DNA of 64,000 nt, from assembly GCA_965224675.1 (NCBI GenBank), contig CBDDAA010000002.1, positions 1,860,001-1,924,000 on the forward strand, in the 5' to 3' direction. Shown here one piece after another: positions 27,081 to 35,519 of this stretch; position 1 is the first letter of the stretch, and each line of letters begins with the position of its first letter. Below the pieces are notes generated by a model. The model was not told the origin of the DNA, ran no database searches, and saw nothing but the letters and a program-made list of their open reading frames with translations. This DNA is from UBA7957 sp965224675 (GTDB taxonomy: Bacteria; Pseudomonadota; Gammaproteobacteria; Granulosicoccales; Granulosicoccaceae). Made by a program: the position numbers and the translations under genes.

Positions 27081-27596
27081 ATGGAGATTTTGCCAATCAG
27101 CATCGAGCATGCAAGTCAATTTAGTGCTGCAATTATATCGATCGCCCGAGAAGATTGTTTTTCAACTCAAGCTGATAGCTTATCTACAAGATCTGCTTTT
27201 CGCTTTGTTGAGCAACAAATTGTAGACGGCGCGCCTATGTTTGTTGCGCTTGAAAATAATACTGTCATAGGTTGGTGTGAAGTTTCAATGTCTGATGTTG
27301 AATTTTGTCGGCATAGCGGCCTCTTAAGTATGGGTGTGTTACAGGGTTATAGGGGTGGGGGCGTCGGTAGCTGGTTAATCAATAAATGTGTTAGCGCAGC
27401 AAGAAGTATAGGCTTTGAGCGCATTGAGTTAACCGTACTGGAGAATAATTTTGAAGCCAAGAGATTTTATTTATCAAAAGGATTTATAGTGGAAGGGAAA
27501 AAGCTCAATTCTTTGAAAGTTGGCAACAAATATTATAATGAAATTCTTATGGCGTTGCAGATTCCATCTAAAGGATCTTTAGACTACAATCTTTGA
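27081..27596 (+). CDS. GNAT-family N-acetyltransferase
   Basis: 171 residues from the ATG at 27081. The acetyl-CoA-binding motif A is LSMGVLQGYRGGGVGSWLI (Q-x-x-G-x-G), followed by motif B (IELTVLENNFEAKRFYLSKG), which is typical of GNAT enzymes. The substrate is unknown; RimI/RimJ-like or small-molecule acetyltransferases are possible. The start has AGAGG about eight bases upstream; the GTG at 27072 is too close to that site. It is divergent from the thiamine operon. Confidence 0.82.
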   Translation: MEILPISIEHASQFSAAIISIAREDCFSTQADSLSTRSAFRFVEQQIVDGAPMFVALENNTVIGWCEVSMSDVEFCRHSGLLSMGVLQGYRGGGVGSWLINKCVSAARSIGFERIELTVLENNFEAKRFYLSKGFIVEGKKLNSLKVGNKYYNEILMALQIPSKGSLDYNL

Positions 27597-27908
27597 ATAA
27601 TCTTTACTGCCTGTTTTCAGACTAGCCATTAATTGAAGCAATCACTTCATTGAAATTATACTATTTAGTTCTTTAGTGATTTATTTGGTGTTTTTGTCAA
27701 TTATGTCAATGGTTTGGCTTATTTTCCAGTTGATATTATAGAAGTTTGACAATTGAGTAATAATCGAGCATTTGCAGAGAGATAACCCAAATATAACGAT
27801 TTCAATTACTCTGAGTCGTTGCCAAAGTCTGAAGCCATTGCCAGCCATTTTATGAGTATTCGCATTATATTGACCCCTTCCTGTTTTAATCTGATAAGTC
27901 TGAACCTG
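27597..27908. other. AT-rich intergenic region
   Basis: About 310 bases between two genes on the same strand. The downstream frame remains open from 27819, but its first 30 codons do not look conserved and lie before the signal peptide. No repeat or RNA element is seen. Confidence 0.4.
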
Positions 27909-28574
27909 ATGAAAAAATGTATTATTTGTTTGTTCTTTTTTCTTACCTTCTATATAGATGGTTTGTTGGCAGAAACGGTCTATGTTTCTGACCAGCTTGA
28001 AACCAGTTTAAGGCGGGGTGAAGGCATCAAATTCAAAATTCTGCGAATGGTAAAAAGCGGTGAAGCACTGGAAATAATAGAAATAAATGGTGTTACGGGC
28101 TATACAAAAATTCGTACATCCGGGGGAACTGAGGGTTATGTACTATCACGACATTTAATGAACATCCCCTCCGCAAGAAAACGACTGGACGGCATAAAAA
28201 ATGAGAATCAACAACTACGAGAAACAATTTCCACGCTGCAGGGAAAGCTCTCGGAACAGGTCAGTATTGCTCAGCAGAAAACATCATTGGTGAGTAATCT
28301 GGAGTCTGAAAAACTACAACTGACTGATGAACTTGAAGGGATACGTGATGCAACAGCGAATGTAGTGGCGATAAAACAGAGAAACAGTACGCTTGCAGAT
28401 CATGTTAATCAATTGAGTGTGGATAAAGAGACACTCGAAACTGAAAATCGCGCCTATCGAGATGATTCCCAGCGAGATTGGTTTATACGTGGTGCCGGCG
28501 TAATTCTATTAGGTGTTCTTATAGGCTTGGTTCTTCCGAAGTTACGTAGACGACAGCGCTGGGGTGATTTGTAA
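27909..28574 (+). CDS. SH3-domain protein with coiled coil and C-terminal anchor (TIGR04211/YgiM-like)
   Basis: 221 residues from the ATG at 27909. An N-terminal signal peptide (KKCIICLFFFLTFYIDGLLA) leads to a bacterial SH3 domain (ETVYVSDQLETSLRRGEG; ALEIIEINGVTGYTKIRTSG; GTEGYVLSRHL). A coiled coil follows (ENQQLRETISTLQGKLSEQ and on), then a membrane helix (WFIRGAGVILLGVLIGLVLP) and a basic tail (KLRRRQRW). This order is the hallmark of the TIGR04211 family, related to E. coli YgiM. It is thought to work at the envelope; the exact role is unknown. Confidence 0.85.
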   Translation: MKKCIICLFFFLTFYIDGLLAETVYVSDQLETSLRRGEGIKFKILRMVKSGEALEIIEINGVTGYTKIRTSGGTEGYVLSRHLMNIPSARKRLDGIKNENQQLRETISTLQGKLSEQVSIAQQKTSLVSNLESEKLQLTDELEGIRDATANVVAIKQRNSTLADHVNQLSVDKETLETENRAYRDDSQRDWFIRGAGVILLGVLIGLVLPKLRRRQRWGDL

Positions 28575-28602
28575 TCCTAAAATATACGGATGCAGGGTAT
28601 TA

Positions 28603-28643
28603 TCTGGAGCATGCAGCGATTCAATCATGCTGCATGCTCCAGA
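28603..28643 (+). terminator. Strong hairpin, possible terminator
   Basis: A perfect 15-bp stem (TCTGGAGCATGCAGC and its complement) with an 11-base loop, 29 bases after the SH3-protein stop codon. No T-run follows, so rho-independent termination is not certain; it may instead protect a transcript end. It also lies just after the 3' end of the small minus-strand frame. Confidence 0.5.
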
Positions 28644-28652
28644 TACATGCGT

Positions 28653-28751
28653 TTAATTGGCTTTGCAAAATGGACAATAAAACTTAATTATTGAGACCGC
28701 AACCAATAACGCAATTATTCCACCTATTAATGTGAGTAGGTCAAAGTACAA
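28653..28751 (-). CDS. Possible small membrane protein with C-terminal CPFC motif
   Basis: 32 residues. A TTG start at 28751 has AAAGGAG upstream at good distance. The peptide has one hydrophobic helix (LLTLIGGIIALLVAVSII) and ends KFYCPFCKAN, a C-x-x-C pair that could bind a metal or be redox-active. No homologue is known to me. The good ribosome binding site and helix support it; the rare start and short length count against it. Confidence 0.35.
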   Translation of the reverse strand: MYFDLLTLIGGIIALLVAVSIIKFYCPFCKAN

Positions 28752-29098
28752 GTGATTCTCCTTTAGAATATAATAATTAACTTATATAGATACTAGTTTA
28801 AAATTTGATCCAATTACATGTTTAATCGCAAAATCTCCGAAACAACAAGGTCCGAAACATTGGTGAGCCATTGAAAGGGTAGTGAAAACACGCATTACAA
28901 CTGACCTGCATATAGCGGTCGTAACTCTTCAATAGCATATTACAATTCGGTAGTGGGGGTTTTATCCGGCTGCTAAGGCGGCGTATACCCGGCAGTGTTT
29001 CCGTAACGAGGGCAATCTTCGATAGACGCTAATTCATCGAATTGGGAATATCTGCCAAGATTGCGGATAAATTCTTGCCGAAATGACTCACTTCGGAA
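28752..29098. other. Intergenic region, nothing recognised
   Basis: About 350 bases. It should hold the promoter for the small frame, while the glycerophosphodiesterase gene ends at 29099. No gene, repeat or RNA motif is seen. Confidence 0.4.
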
Positions 29099-29905
29099 TC
29101 AGTAAAGAAAGTCAGTGAAAACTGCACTGACGCCCATCTCCAACAACTGCGTTTTTCGTTGCTCGGAATTAACCGTATAGACAGATACAAAAAGCTCAGC
29201 CTGTGCCATGGCTTGAAATAGATTTTCATCCGCCATGTTGTCTTCGATATGATAACCGCTGGCGCGCATATTAGTTAAATAAATCAATAGCTTATCGGGG
29301 TGACGTTGCTCAACTAAAGCAGCGGTGACAATGGTCTGGTCAATTTCTTTTAACAACCTTAATATACTATGGTTAAAAGCAGAAATTATGCATTGTGGTT
29401 GAATGGAATAATCGTTAAGTGACTGAATAATTTTTTCCGCACTCTTCTTACGATTTTTGTGTAAACATTTAATTTCAATGTTAACGGCCAAGCCCTTGTT
29501 CTGGATAAAGGCCAGAACAGTATCTAAATCAGCTATAGTTTGATGGCGATTTGCAACTGGATAACTGGACGCCTTACCATTGGCAATCATTTCGAAGGGG
29601 TCGTTCTCGTAGAACCAGGTACCAACGTCGAGTTGTTGCAATTCGGCAAAAGTGAATTGCTCCAGAGGGTGATTCTCTCGACCGGCAAAAAGTCCGCTCG
29701 TGCGAATATTACTTGTACGCTCAAGTGTGTGGTCATGAAAGACTACCGGAACCAGGTCTTTACTAAATCTGACATCGAATTCAATAAAGTCACATTTACC
29801 AGGACAATCTTGAAATGCTGCCATTGTATTTTCAGGAAAATAGGCGCGGTGACCTCGATGTGCTGCGATCAAGCCACCTTTTAATAATGCACGATGTAAA
29901 TTCAT
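29099..29905 (-). CDS. Glycerophosphodiester phosphodiesterase
   Basis: 268 residues of the GDPD TIM-barrel family. Catalytic and metal residues are in place: His16 (AHRGHR), Glu42 and Asp44 (FIEFDVRF), His57 (FHDHTLERTSN). NIEIKC supplies the next conserved Glu, and the C-terminus has SVYTVNSEQRKTQLLEMGVS, the family's closing motif. There is no signal peptide, so it is probably a cytoplasmic UgpQ-like enzyme releasing glycerol-3-phosphate. It follows the response regulator gene on the same strand by about 80 bases. Confidence 0.9.
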   Translation of the reverse strand: MNLHRALLKGGLIAAHRGHRAYFPENTMAAFQDCPGKCDFIEFDVRFSKDLVPVVFHDHTLERTSNIRTSGLFAGRENHPLEQFTFAELQQLDVGTWFYENDPFEMIANGKASSYPVANRHQTIADLDTVLAFIQNKGLAVNIEIKCLHKNRKKSAEKIIQSLNDYSIQPQCIISAFNHSILRLLKEIDQTIVTAALVEQRHPDKLLIYLTNMRASGYHIEDNMADENLFQAMAQAELFVSVYTVNSEQRKTQLLEMGVSAVFTDFLY

Positions 29906-29984
29906 AGTTTAATCTGATTGGATTTTAAGGGTATTAATCCAAAAACCAATGATGTGAGTAAAAAGGGAACAAGACAATAAGATC

Positions 29985-31340
29985 TTAAGACTGTCGGAAA
30001 CTGGCTGCTTCTAACTTGTGTCGTTTCAATAACTTGTAAAATTCCGTGCGATTGCGTTGCGCCAGCTTTGCGGCTTTGGTGACATTACCTTCTGTCGTTT
30101 GCAATATTTGAACGAGATACTCCCGCTCAAATTCACTACTTGCTGAAGCCAGTGTTGGCACGCCGCCCGTCTTACCTCTCAGTGCCTTCACAATGAGTGA
30201 ATCGGGGACGATTTGTGTATTACAAAGCACAGCTACCTGTTCAACAACATTCATAAGCTGTCTGATATTTCCAGGCCAGGGTGCGGCTATCATCTGGTCT
30301 ATAGCCTCAGGGGAAAAAGATGTTGCTAGGCAATGCTTATTATTTCTGCCTGTATTTTTCAAGAAGTATTTGGCCAACACAGGAATATCCTCTCGTCGTT
30401 GAGCTAATGATGGGATCTCCAGTACCACAACATTTAATCGGTAATATAAATCTTCACGAAATTTGTGATCATCGACCGCTGCATCAAGATCCCTGTGAGT
30501 TGCAGAAATCAAACGAATATCCACGGAGATAGATTGAGTTGCTCCAACTGGGCGTACTTCACGCTCCTGAAGTATCCGCAATAATTTAGCTTGAAGATCC
30601 AGCGGCATGTCGCCGATTTCATCAAGAAAAAGAGTTCCCTTATTTGCCGATTCAATCAAACCCGTATGGTGCTTACTGGCGCCAGTGAAAGCACCTTTGC
30701 GATGACCAAATAACTCAGACTCAAGTAGGTTATCAGGAATAGCAGCACAATTTAGGGGAACAAAAACACCATTATTACGATGGCTGGCTTTGTGTATGGC
30801 CTGCGCGAATACTTCCTTACCTGTGCCGCTCGCCCCTTGTATTAAAATACTTACATCACTTTGTGCAACACGAAACGCCTGATTAAGTAGCTGCTCCATA
30901 AGTGGACTTTGCGTAATAATATCCTGGCGCCACGCATTGTTATTATCTGATTCCTGATACCCGGCATGATTGTGACTTTGATGTAAAGCAGACCTAACTT
31001 CTGACAACAGCTGCTGACTGTCGAATGGTTTGGTTAAATAGCAAAATACACCTTTTCGAGTAGCTTCAACAGCGCCAGGGATGGTGCCATGTGCAGTTAA
31101 CATGATTACCGGGATAGAGGCAAAGTCTTTTTGCATATTTTCAAACAAAGACATACCGTCCATATCATTCATTTTCAAATCGGTAATGACCAGATTGGGT
31201 TGGAACGCGGAAAGCATGCCAAGCGCTTGTCGACCACTGGTTGCTGTTTCGACTAAAAAATCTACGCTCTTAAGGCGTAATGACAGTAATTTCAATAAAT
31301 TGATATCGTCATCAACCAATAAGACTCTGTTTTTGTCCAT
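29985..31340 (-). CDS. glrR: Sigma-54-dependent response regulator, GlrR/QseF type
   Basis: 451 residues. The receiver domain has DDD at 10-12, phospho-acceptor Asp54 (VITDLKM), Thr in VIMLTAHG and Lys in YLTKPFD. The AAA+ domain has Walker A (GASGTGKE), the sigma-54 contact loop GAFTGAS and Walker B (GTLFLDEIGD). A Fis-type HTH closes the protein (GNVTKAAKLAQRNRTEFYKLLKRH). It should activate sigma-54 promoters when phosphorylated by the adjacent GlrK-like kinase. The order kinase, QseG-like lipoprotein, regulator is the enterobacterial one. It begins five bases after the lipoprotein stop. Confidence 0.92.
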   Translation of the reverse strand: MDKNRVLLVDDDINLLKLLSLRLKSVDFLVETATSGRQALGMLSAFQPNLVITDLKMNDMDGMSLFENMQKDFASIPVIMLTAHGTIPGAVEATRKGVFCYLTKPFDSQQLLSEVRSALHQSHNHAGYQESDNNNAWRQDIITQSPLMEQLLNQAFRVAQSDVSILIQGASGTGKEVFAQAIHKASHRNNGVFVPLNCAAIPDNLLESELFGHRKGAFTGASKHHTGLIESANKGTLFLDEIGDMPLDLQAKLLRILQEREVRPVGATQSISVDIRLISATHRDLDAAVDDHKFREDLYYRLNVVVLEIPSLAQRREDIPVLAKYFLKNTGRNNKHCLATSFSPEAIDQMIAAPWPGNIRQLMNVVEQVAVLCNTQIVPDSLIVKALRGKTGGVPTLASASSEFEREYLVQILQTTEGNVTKAAKLAQRNRTEFYKLLKRHKLEAASFRQS

Positions 31341-31345
31341 AGATT

Positions 31346-31924
31346 TTATTCAGGAACCGGAATAGTAATAACGGATTGTTCTTTTTTCTCTATTTCAGTC
31401 TCTAGTTTTTTAAGTTGGTTGATTTGTGCCTGCAACACGGTGATTCGTTTATTTAAAGTTGCATTTTTAGTTTGGTATTTTTTCAGAGCCTTGTCCATTA
31501 CTCCAATTTTGTTGCGAAGCCCCTGCCTTTGTTTTATATGAGGTACTATAAGCCGTGCAAATTTTTCATCTGAAGATGAAACATCATTTATAGTCAGTAT
31601 TTTTTCAAACAGCTTTATGGCTTTTTTATCTTTCTGAAATTTTGAGCCTGGTGTTGATAAAATCATCCCCAGGTGGAGTATTGAACAATAACTTTCAGAT
31701 TGATCCAGCTCTTGGTCTAACCAATTCAGTTCAAGTTTTTTCTGCTCTGTAGTCATTCGATTGACGGCTGTCATATAATTCAGGTTATCCCCACAAGTAT
31801 TTTTCAGAGTGGGCATAGCGATTGGCGGTAAATTGGGTTTTGGGATTTCATTTGGCTTAACCAAAGTACAGCTTGTAGAAATAAATAGCCAAAATAATAT
31901 GAATACTCTAGTGCAGTGTTTCAT
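31346..31924 (-). CDS. QseG/YfhG-like lipoprotein
   Basis: About 192 residues. The signal peptide ends in a lipobox (VFILFWLFISTSC), then CTLVKPNEIPKPNLPPIAMP. The middle is helical (NRMTTEQKKLELNWLDQELD) and the C-terminus is a coiled coil (NKRITVLQAQINQLKKLETE). Position between kinase and regulator matches qseG. The ATG at 31924 lies inside a MITE-like element: the first five codons (MKHCT) come from its end, and the longer frame to 32089 is simply translation of the element. No good Shine-Dalgarno sequence precedes this ATG, so expression may be altered. Confidence 0.72.
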   Translation of the reverse strand: MKHCTRVFILFWLFISTSCTLVKPNEIPKPNLPPIAMPTLKNTCGDNLNYMTAVNRMTTEQKKLELNWLDQELDQSESYCSILHLGMILSTPGSKFQKDKKAIKLFEKILTINDVSSSDEKFARLIVPHIKQRQGLRNKIGVMDKALKKYQTKNATLNKRITVLQAQINQLKKLETEIEKKEQSVITIPVPE

Positions 31925-32064
31925 CCAAAGCGGGCGGTTAGACGAGCTGAGAGAGGTTAGCTGCCACGACCCCGTGGATTGGGAAGCTAGTGCGACGCCT
32001 GGAGCCAAAGCTGGGGTGCGTCCCTGCAGCAGGGTTAGCCCTTTTGTATGAAATACTACACTAG
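31908..32064. mobile_element. MITE-like element 3, between kinase and lipoprotein genes
   Basis: 157 bases bounded by CTAG on both sides. The ends are imperfect inverted repeats of about 24 bases; reading inward, CTAGTGCAGTGTTTCATCCA pairs with CTAGTGTAGTATTTCATACA. The core (CTGCCACGACCCC; GTGCGACGCCTGGAGCCAAA) resembles that of element 2 at 10896-11213. The right CTAG contributes the TAG stop of the kinase gene, and the left end carries the ATG of the lipoprotein gene. Confidence 0.72.
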
Positions 32065-33527
32065 TGACTGATGTGAGCTTGCGATTCATCTAAAACTCCG
32101 GAGGCTCGCAAAGGAAACTCTACCCGAATATGGGTGCCTATTTTGGTTTCTTGTACGCTTATTGAACCATGGTGAAGTAATATATATCGATGAGTGATAG
32201 CTAATCCCAGACCCGTACCTGGTATGGAATTTTGAACAGGGTTGCCGCCTTTATAAAAGGGCTCGAATACTTTTTCTACATCCTGTATTGAGATACCGGG
32301 GCCACTATCGATTACTTCAAGTATGGCTCTTTGATTTTTTTGTTTTAGTATTATAACGATCCTTGACCGACTAGGGGAAAATTTAATCGCGTTTGACAGA
32401 AGATTGTCAATGACAGCGAGTAATTGCCTTCGGTCACCCTGAATACGAACCGATCTTAGATTACGAGCAAGCTCAATTCCTCTGGCCCGCAACTCTAATG
32501 CATGGCGTCTACTGACTTCCCTGACCAGTGAGTTCAGATGCAGTGTCTCATATTTATCGGGCTTTTCTTGTGTCAAGGCCAAATTAAAATCAAGCAACGC
32601 TTCAACTTCTTTTTGCAGTAATTTGCCGCTATCTTTAAGTATTTGTACAACTTCCTGTTGTTCTTGATTAAGTGGTCCGGTAATTCCTTCATTCAATAGG
32701 GCAATACCTTCGCGTAGCGCAGTCAGCGGTGTTTTAAGCTCATGAGAGACATGCTGTAGGAATGCAAGTTTTTGTTTATCTATTTCAGCAAATTTTTGCC
32801 GCAACCAGTCCAACCGCTTACCTAATTCCTTTATGTCCTCTGGACCATTAACTTCGATTGGTGTAGAGAAATCAGCAGCACCCAGCCGGCGTATTGTGTG
32901 GGAAAGCTGAGCCATGGGTCTGGTAATTAATACACTGAACATTGTGGCAAAGATAATCGCAAGTGGAACCAGCCCTATTGCCTGCAACAACAACAAACGT
33001 CGAACACGGTCAACTTTACGTTCCATAGAGCGCGTCATTCTGGCCACTGAGTGGGTTACATCGCCAGGAAGACTACGAATGATGCTCGACAGGTTTGTAA
33101 GTTGTAATGGTTCGGCGTTTAGGTTATCGGCTTTTTTTTCAAGTTGGATTTGTTTCCACAATACCTCCTCGGCGCTACGTAGAGTCACCAGTCTGTTTAA
33201 AGTTTCTTCTTTCACACGGCGGAGATTGGAAAAATTATTGATTGAGATTATTAGTTGTTCGCGTTGATGTATGTAGCGCTCGATCAACTCCGGTTCATGC
33301 AATACAAGATATTGGCCGGCAGTACGCTCAAGATTCAGTACCTGGGATACAATTGCTCGGCTCGTTTCAGTGATTTGAGCAGACTGCTGTACCGTTTGTT
33401 TTAAAACGGTGGACAGTTTGTCTATTTGAAATATAGTGCTGCCAAGCCCCACTGTTAATGGCAAGGTAGCCAGAAAGAAACCGAGTAATATGAGTTGACG
33501 GATCGATGTTGCGATTTTTAGTTGCAC
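32061..33527 (-). CDS. glrK: Sensor histidine kinase, GlrK/QseE type
   Basis: 488 residues. N-terminal helix near 11-33, periplasmic helical sensor at about 35-175, second helix near 181-200, then a HAMP region (ITRPMAQLSHTIRRLGAADF). The H-box is FLQHVSHELKTPLTALR with His262, followed by an N-box (IDNLLSNAIKFS) and G-boxes (DSGPGIS; GTGLGLAI). It phosphorylates the GlrR-like regulator. The start is GTG at 33527 with AAGGA very close upstream, so it is not certain. The last codons run to the edge of a MITE-like element, whose CTAG gives the TAG stop, so the native C-terminus may have been a little different. Confidence 0.9.
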   Translation of the reverse strand: MQLKIATSIRQLILLGFFLATLPLTVGLGSTIFQIDKLSTVLKQTVQQSAQITETSRAIVSQVLNLERTAGQYLVLHEPELIERYIHQREQLIISINNFSNLRRVKEETLNRLVTLRSAEEVLWKQIQLEKKADNLNAEPLQLTNLSSIIRSLPGDVTHSVARMTRSMERKVDRVRRLLLLQAIGLVPLAIIFATMFSVLITRPMAQLSHTIRRLGAADFSTPIEVNGPEDIKELGKRLDWLRQKFAEIDKQKLAFLQHVSHELKTPLTALREGIALLNEGITGPLNQEQQEVVQILKDSGKLLQKEVEALLDFNLALTQEKPDKYETLHLNSLVREVSRRHALELRARGIELARNLRSVRIQGDRRQLLAVIDNLLSNAIKFSPSRSRIVIILKQKNQRAILEVIDSGPGISIQDVEKVFEPFYKGGNPVQNSIPGTGLGLAITHRYILLHHGSISVQETKIGTHIRVEFPLRASGVLDESQAHISH

Positions 33528-33828
33528 GTCCTTAGCCCCGTCTTCTCAATAACTTTAAATGGATGATTTTGCCAGTAATGAGGAAGCATTGCTATCCGTC
33601 GCCTTGTGACGACATCCGGAAATGTCTACACAGCGGGCGTGATGCAGAGAATGCTCAAAAAGTGTTGCCTGCCAGCGACAAATCGAATTTCAATTTGGCC
33701 GCATAAAATAACATATCATATTGAAATATATAACATTTATGAATTTGGTACGCCACTTGCGATTACGTTATTGTAGCGACATTAAAATAGAATATTGCAT
33801 AAAACAAAAGATATTATTGGGAGTTTTT
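33528..33828. other. Divergent promoter region
   Basis: 300 bases between the kinase gene and the EF-hand gene. It must contain both promoters. A GGGAG ribosome binding site is at 33819-33823. I looked for a sigma-54 promoter and found only a partial match (TGGCAGGCAACACTTT near 33670 on the minus strand), without the TTGC element. Confidence 0.4.
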
Positions 33829-34077
33829 ATGGTTACAAGATTTGCACTAATAACGATTACTATGTCTCTCGCTGGGACAGCATGTGCTGAAAACAGTTTA
33901 TATACCGATCTCGACGCTGACCATAACGGTGTCATTAGTCAAAAGGAGGCATCAGTTCTTCCTGGTCTGGGTGAAAAATGGGATGAGCTTGATGTAAATG
34001 CAGATGGTGAACTTGATTTGGCAGAATTTGCAAAGCTAGAGATGATGGAAACAGTACCACCAGCAAAGGCTGACTGA
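33829..34077 (+). CDS. Secreted two-EF-hand calcium-binding protein
   Basis: 82 residues from the ATG at 33829, with GGGAG six bases upstream. The signal peptide is cut after SLAGTACA. Two canonical EF-hand loops follow: DADHNGVISQKE and DVNADGELDLAE, both with acidic residues at positions 1, 3/5 and 12. A short acidic tail closes the protein. It probably binds calcium in the periplasm; the partner is unknown. The longer frame from 33721 has no supporting start. Confidence 0.8.
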   Translation: MVTRFALITITMSLAGTACAENSLYTDLDADHNGVISQKEASVLPGLGEKWDELDVNADGELDLAEFAKLEMMETVPPAKAD

Positions 34078-34168
34078 GAACATCCCCCTGTTCTAATGCG
34101 TACTGAGCCGCGGGAACTCTATTAATTTAGGGTTCCAAATAACCTCTTAGGGATGAGAGGCTGTGTAA

Positions 34169-34759
34169 TCAGGTCTTGCCAGCGCCTGCTGCCGAGGCCT
34201 GATTATTTTTTATTCTTGATTCAGATTCCAGATTAGATATAGAAACTTTGGGCGCTGAATTGTTTTTGTCGTTTTGTTTAGAAGTCACGATATTACACTG
34301 ACCTAATGTAAGCATGGGGGGTTGGAATGACATAGAAAATGGTGCTGCTTGCATGAGTGTAGATATGCCGATGATTTGTCTGGAGTTTGTGGGTAAAACT
34401 GCCGCTTCAACATCATAGATTATGCAGTTTTTACCAAGTGTGATGGCGGCAATTTTGTAAAGGGGAATAATCCGCTCCGATCCGTCTGCCATTTGGCCCC
34501 TCAGCTTGCTTATATATTCCGCTTGTCCGCCAACCAGTAGCTGCTGGAGTGTTTCTTCGTTGATTACTGAGTATCCAGAGCCTGTATCAACTAACATGGA
34601 AAAGTTCCCTGCTCCAACAATTTCTGAGTCAATATAGAAGGTTTGGGCACCGTGACTATGCATGGGTATTTTCTCAACTCGTTGCTCTGCACACAGTGGC
34701 GTTGCGAATATTGAAATCGCAAGAATCAGTACCCAGGCACCCATGAACTCTTTTTTCAT
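34169..34759 (-). CDS. Retropepsin-like aspartic protease (periplasmic)
   Basis: About 196 residues with a signal peptide ending SIFATPLCA. The active-site motif is FSMLVDTGSGYSVINEET, the DTGS of retropepsin-like single-domain proteases, and later ADGSERIIPLYKIAAITLG and QIIGISTLM match the flap and psi-loop regions of the family. The tail (from about residue 165) is polar and low-complexity. It would work as a dimer. The start could be 34771, 34759 or 34744; the middle one is used. It is followed on the same strand, across a gap, by no obvious partner. Confidence 0.72.
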   Translation of the reverse strand: MKKEFMGAWVLILAISIFATPLCAEQRVEKIPMHSHGAQTFYIDSEIVGAGNFSMLVDTGSGYSVINEETLQQLLVGGQAEYISKLRGQMADGSERIIPLYKIAAITLGKNCIIYDVEAAVLPTNSRQIIGISTLMQAAPFSMSFQPPMLTLGQCNIVTSKQNDKNNSAPKVSISNLESESRIKNNQASAAGAGKT

Positions 34760-34925
34760 AAGTAGTTGCATAAAAATTAGTATCGACCAATAAATTTTGA
34801 TCTGTATCTAACCATAAAACATCTCTTAAAGTTACTGACTGCGTAACAGCAACAGCCAACGTATTCTAAATAACTTGTGTAACTACATAGAGCACACAGC
34901 ACAATTTATTGGTTCCTTTCTCTCT

Positions 34926-35519
34926 CTACCCTCTATTTAGAAGTTTCCACATACCGGGCAATACCAAAGCCGCAAGAACGATTTTAAAAGCAGCACCCAA
35001 AAGAAATGGCTGTACACCAAATATCCATGCTTTTTCAGCACCAATTAGCCCAGAGAGCCATATAAAGCCGCAGAAAAAAATAATAAATGTGCCAATTGCC
35101 ATTGCAATTAATGCAGATTTGATGTTTTTGTCAAAACCTTTTCGAGTGAGAAATCCCATAACAGCGGCGGAGAGTAAAAATCCAACAAGATAGCCGCCCG
35201 TTGGTCCGGCCATATAGGCTAAGCCCATCCCTTTTTCCGGTGTACCAGCGAAAACCGGAAACCCAAGGGCGCCTTCTAAAAGATAAAGCGCGACCGTACT
35301 TACACCCAATACAGGACCAAAAGCCATAGCAATTACCAGCACTGCAAATGTCTGCATTGTTAACGGTACAGGCCAAAAAGGAATCTGTAGTTTTGCTGAC
35401 GCCGTCAGCAACAGCGAACCCGAAATAAGAAGTGCAATTATCCGTAAACTATCAAATTCTTTTGAAAGTGGCCATTTTGATTCAATTAATGAGCTTTGTG
35501 TCGATGTTAAAGAGGTCAT
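34926..35519 (-). CDS. bioY: Biotin transporter BioY
   Basis: 197 residues with about six membrane helices. Family motifs: LQIPFWPVPLTMQTFAVLVI, ALYLLEGALGFPVFAG, AYMAGPTGGYLVGFLLSA and GVQPFLLGAAFKIVLAA. BioY is the S-component of the ECF biotin importer and can work alone or with EcfAT. No ECF ATPase or T-component gene is near. No BirA-type operator was recognised upstream. Together with ThiBPQ, it shows investment in vitamin uptake. Confidence 0.92.
   Translation of the reverse strand: MTSLTSTQSSLIESKWPLSKEFDSLRIIALLISGSLLLTASAKLQIPFWPVPLTMQTFAVLVIAMAFGPVLGVSTVALYLLEGALGFPVFAGTPEKGMGLAYMAGPTGGYLVGFLLSAAVMGFLTRKGFDKNIKSALIAMAIGTFIIFFCGFIWLSGLIGAEKAWIFGVQPFLLGAAFKIVLAALVLPGMWKLLNRG

Noticed and set aside
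31925..32089. N-terminal extension of the QseG-like frame
   Set aside because: It is translation of the MITE-like element; the lipoprotein signal starts at 31924.
33655..33690. Possible sigma-54 promoter for the kinase operon
   Set aside because: TGGC is present on the minus strand but the -12 TTGC element is absent at the needed spacing.
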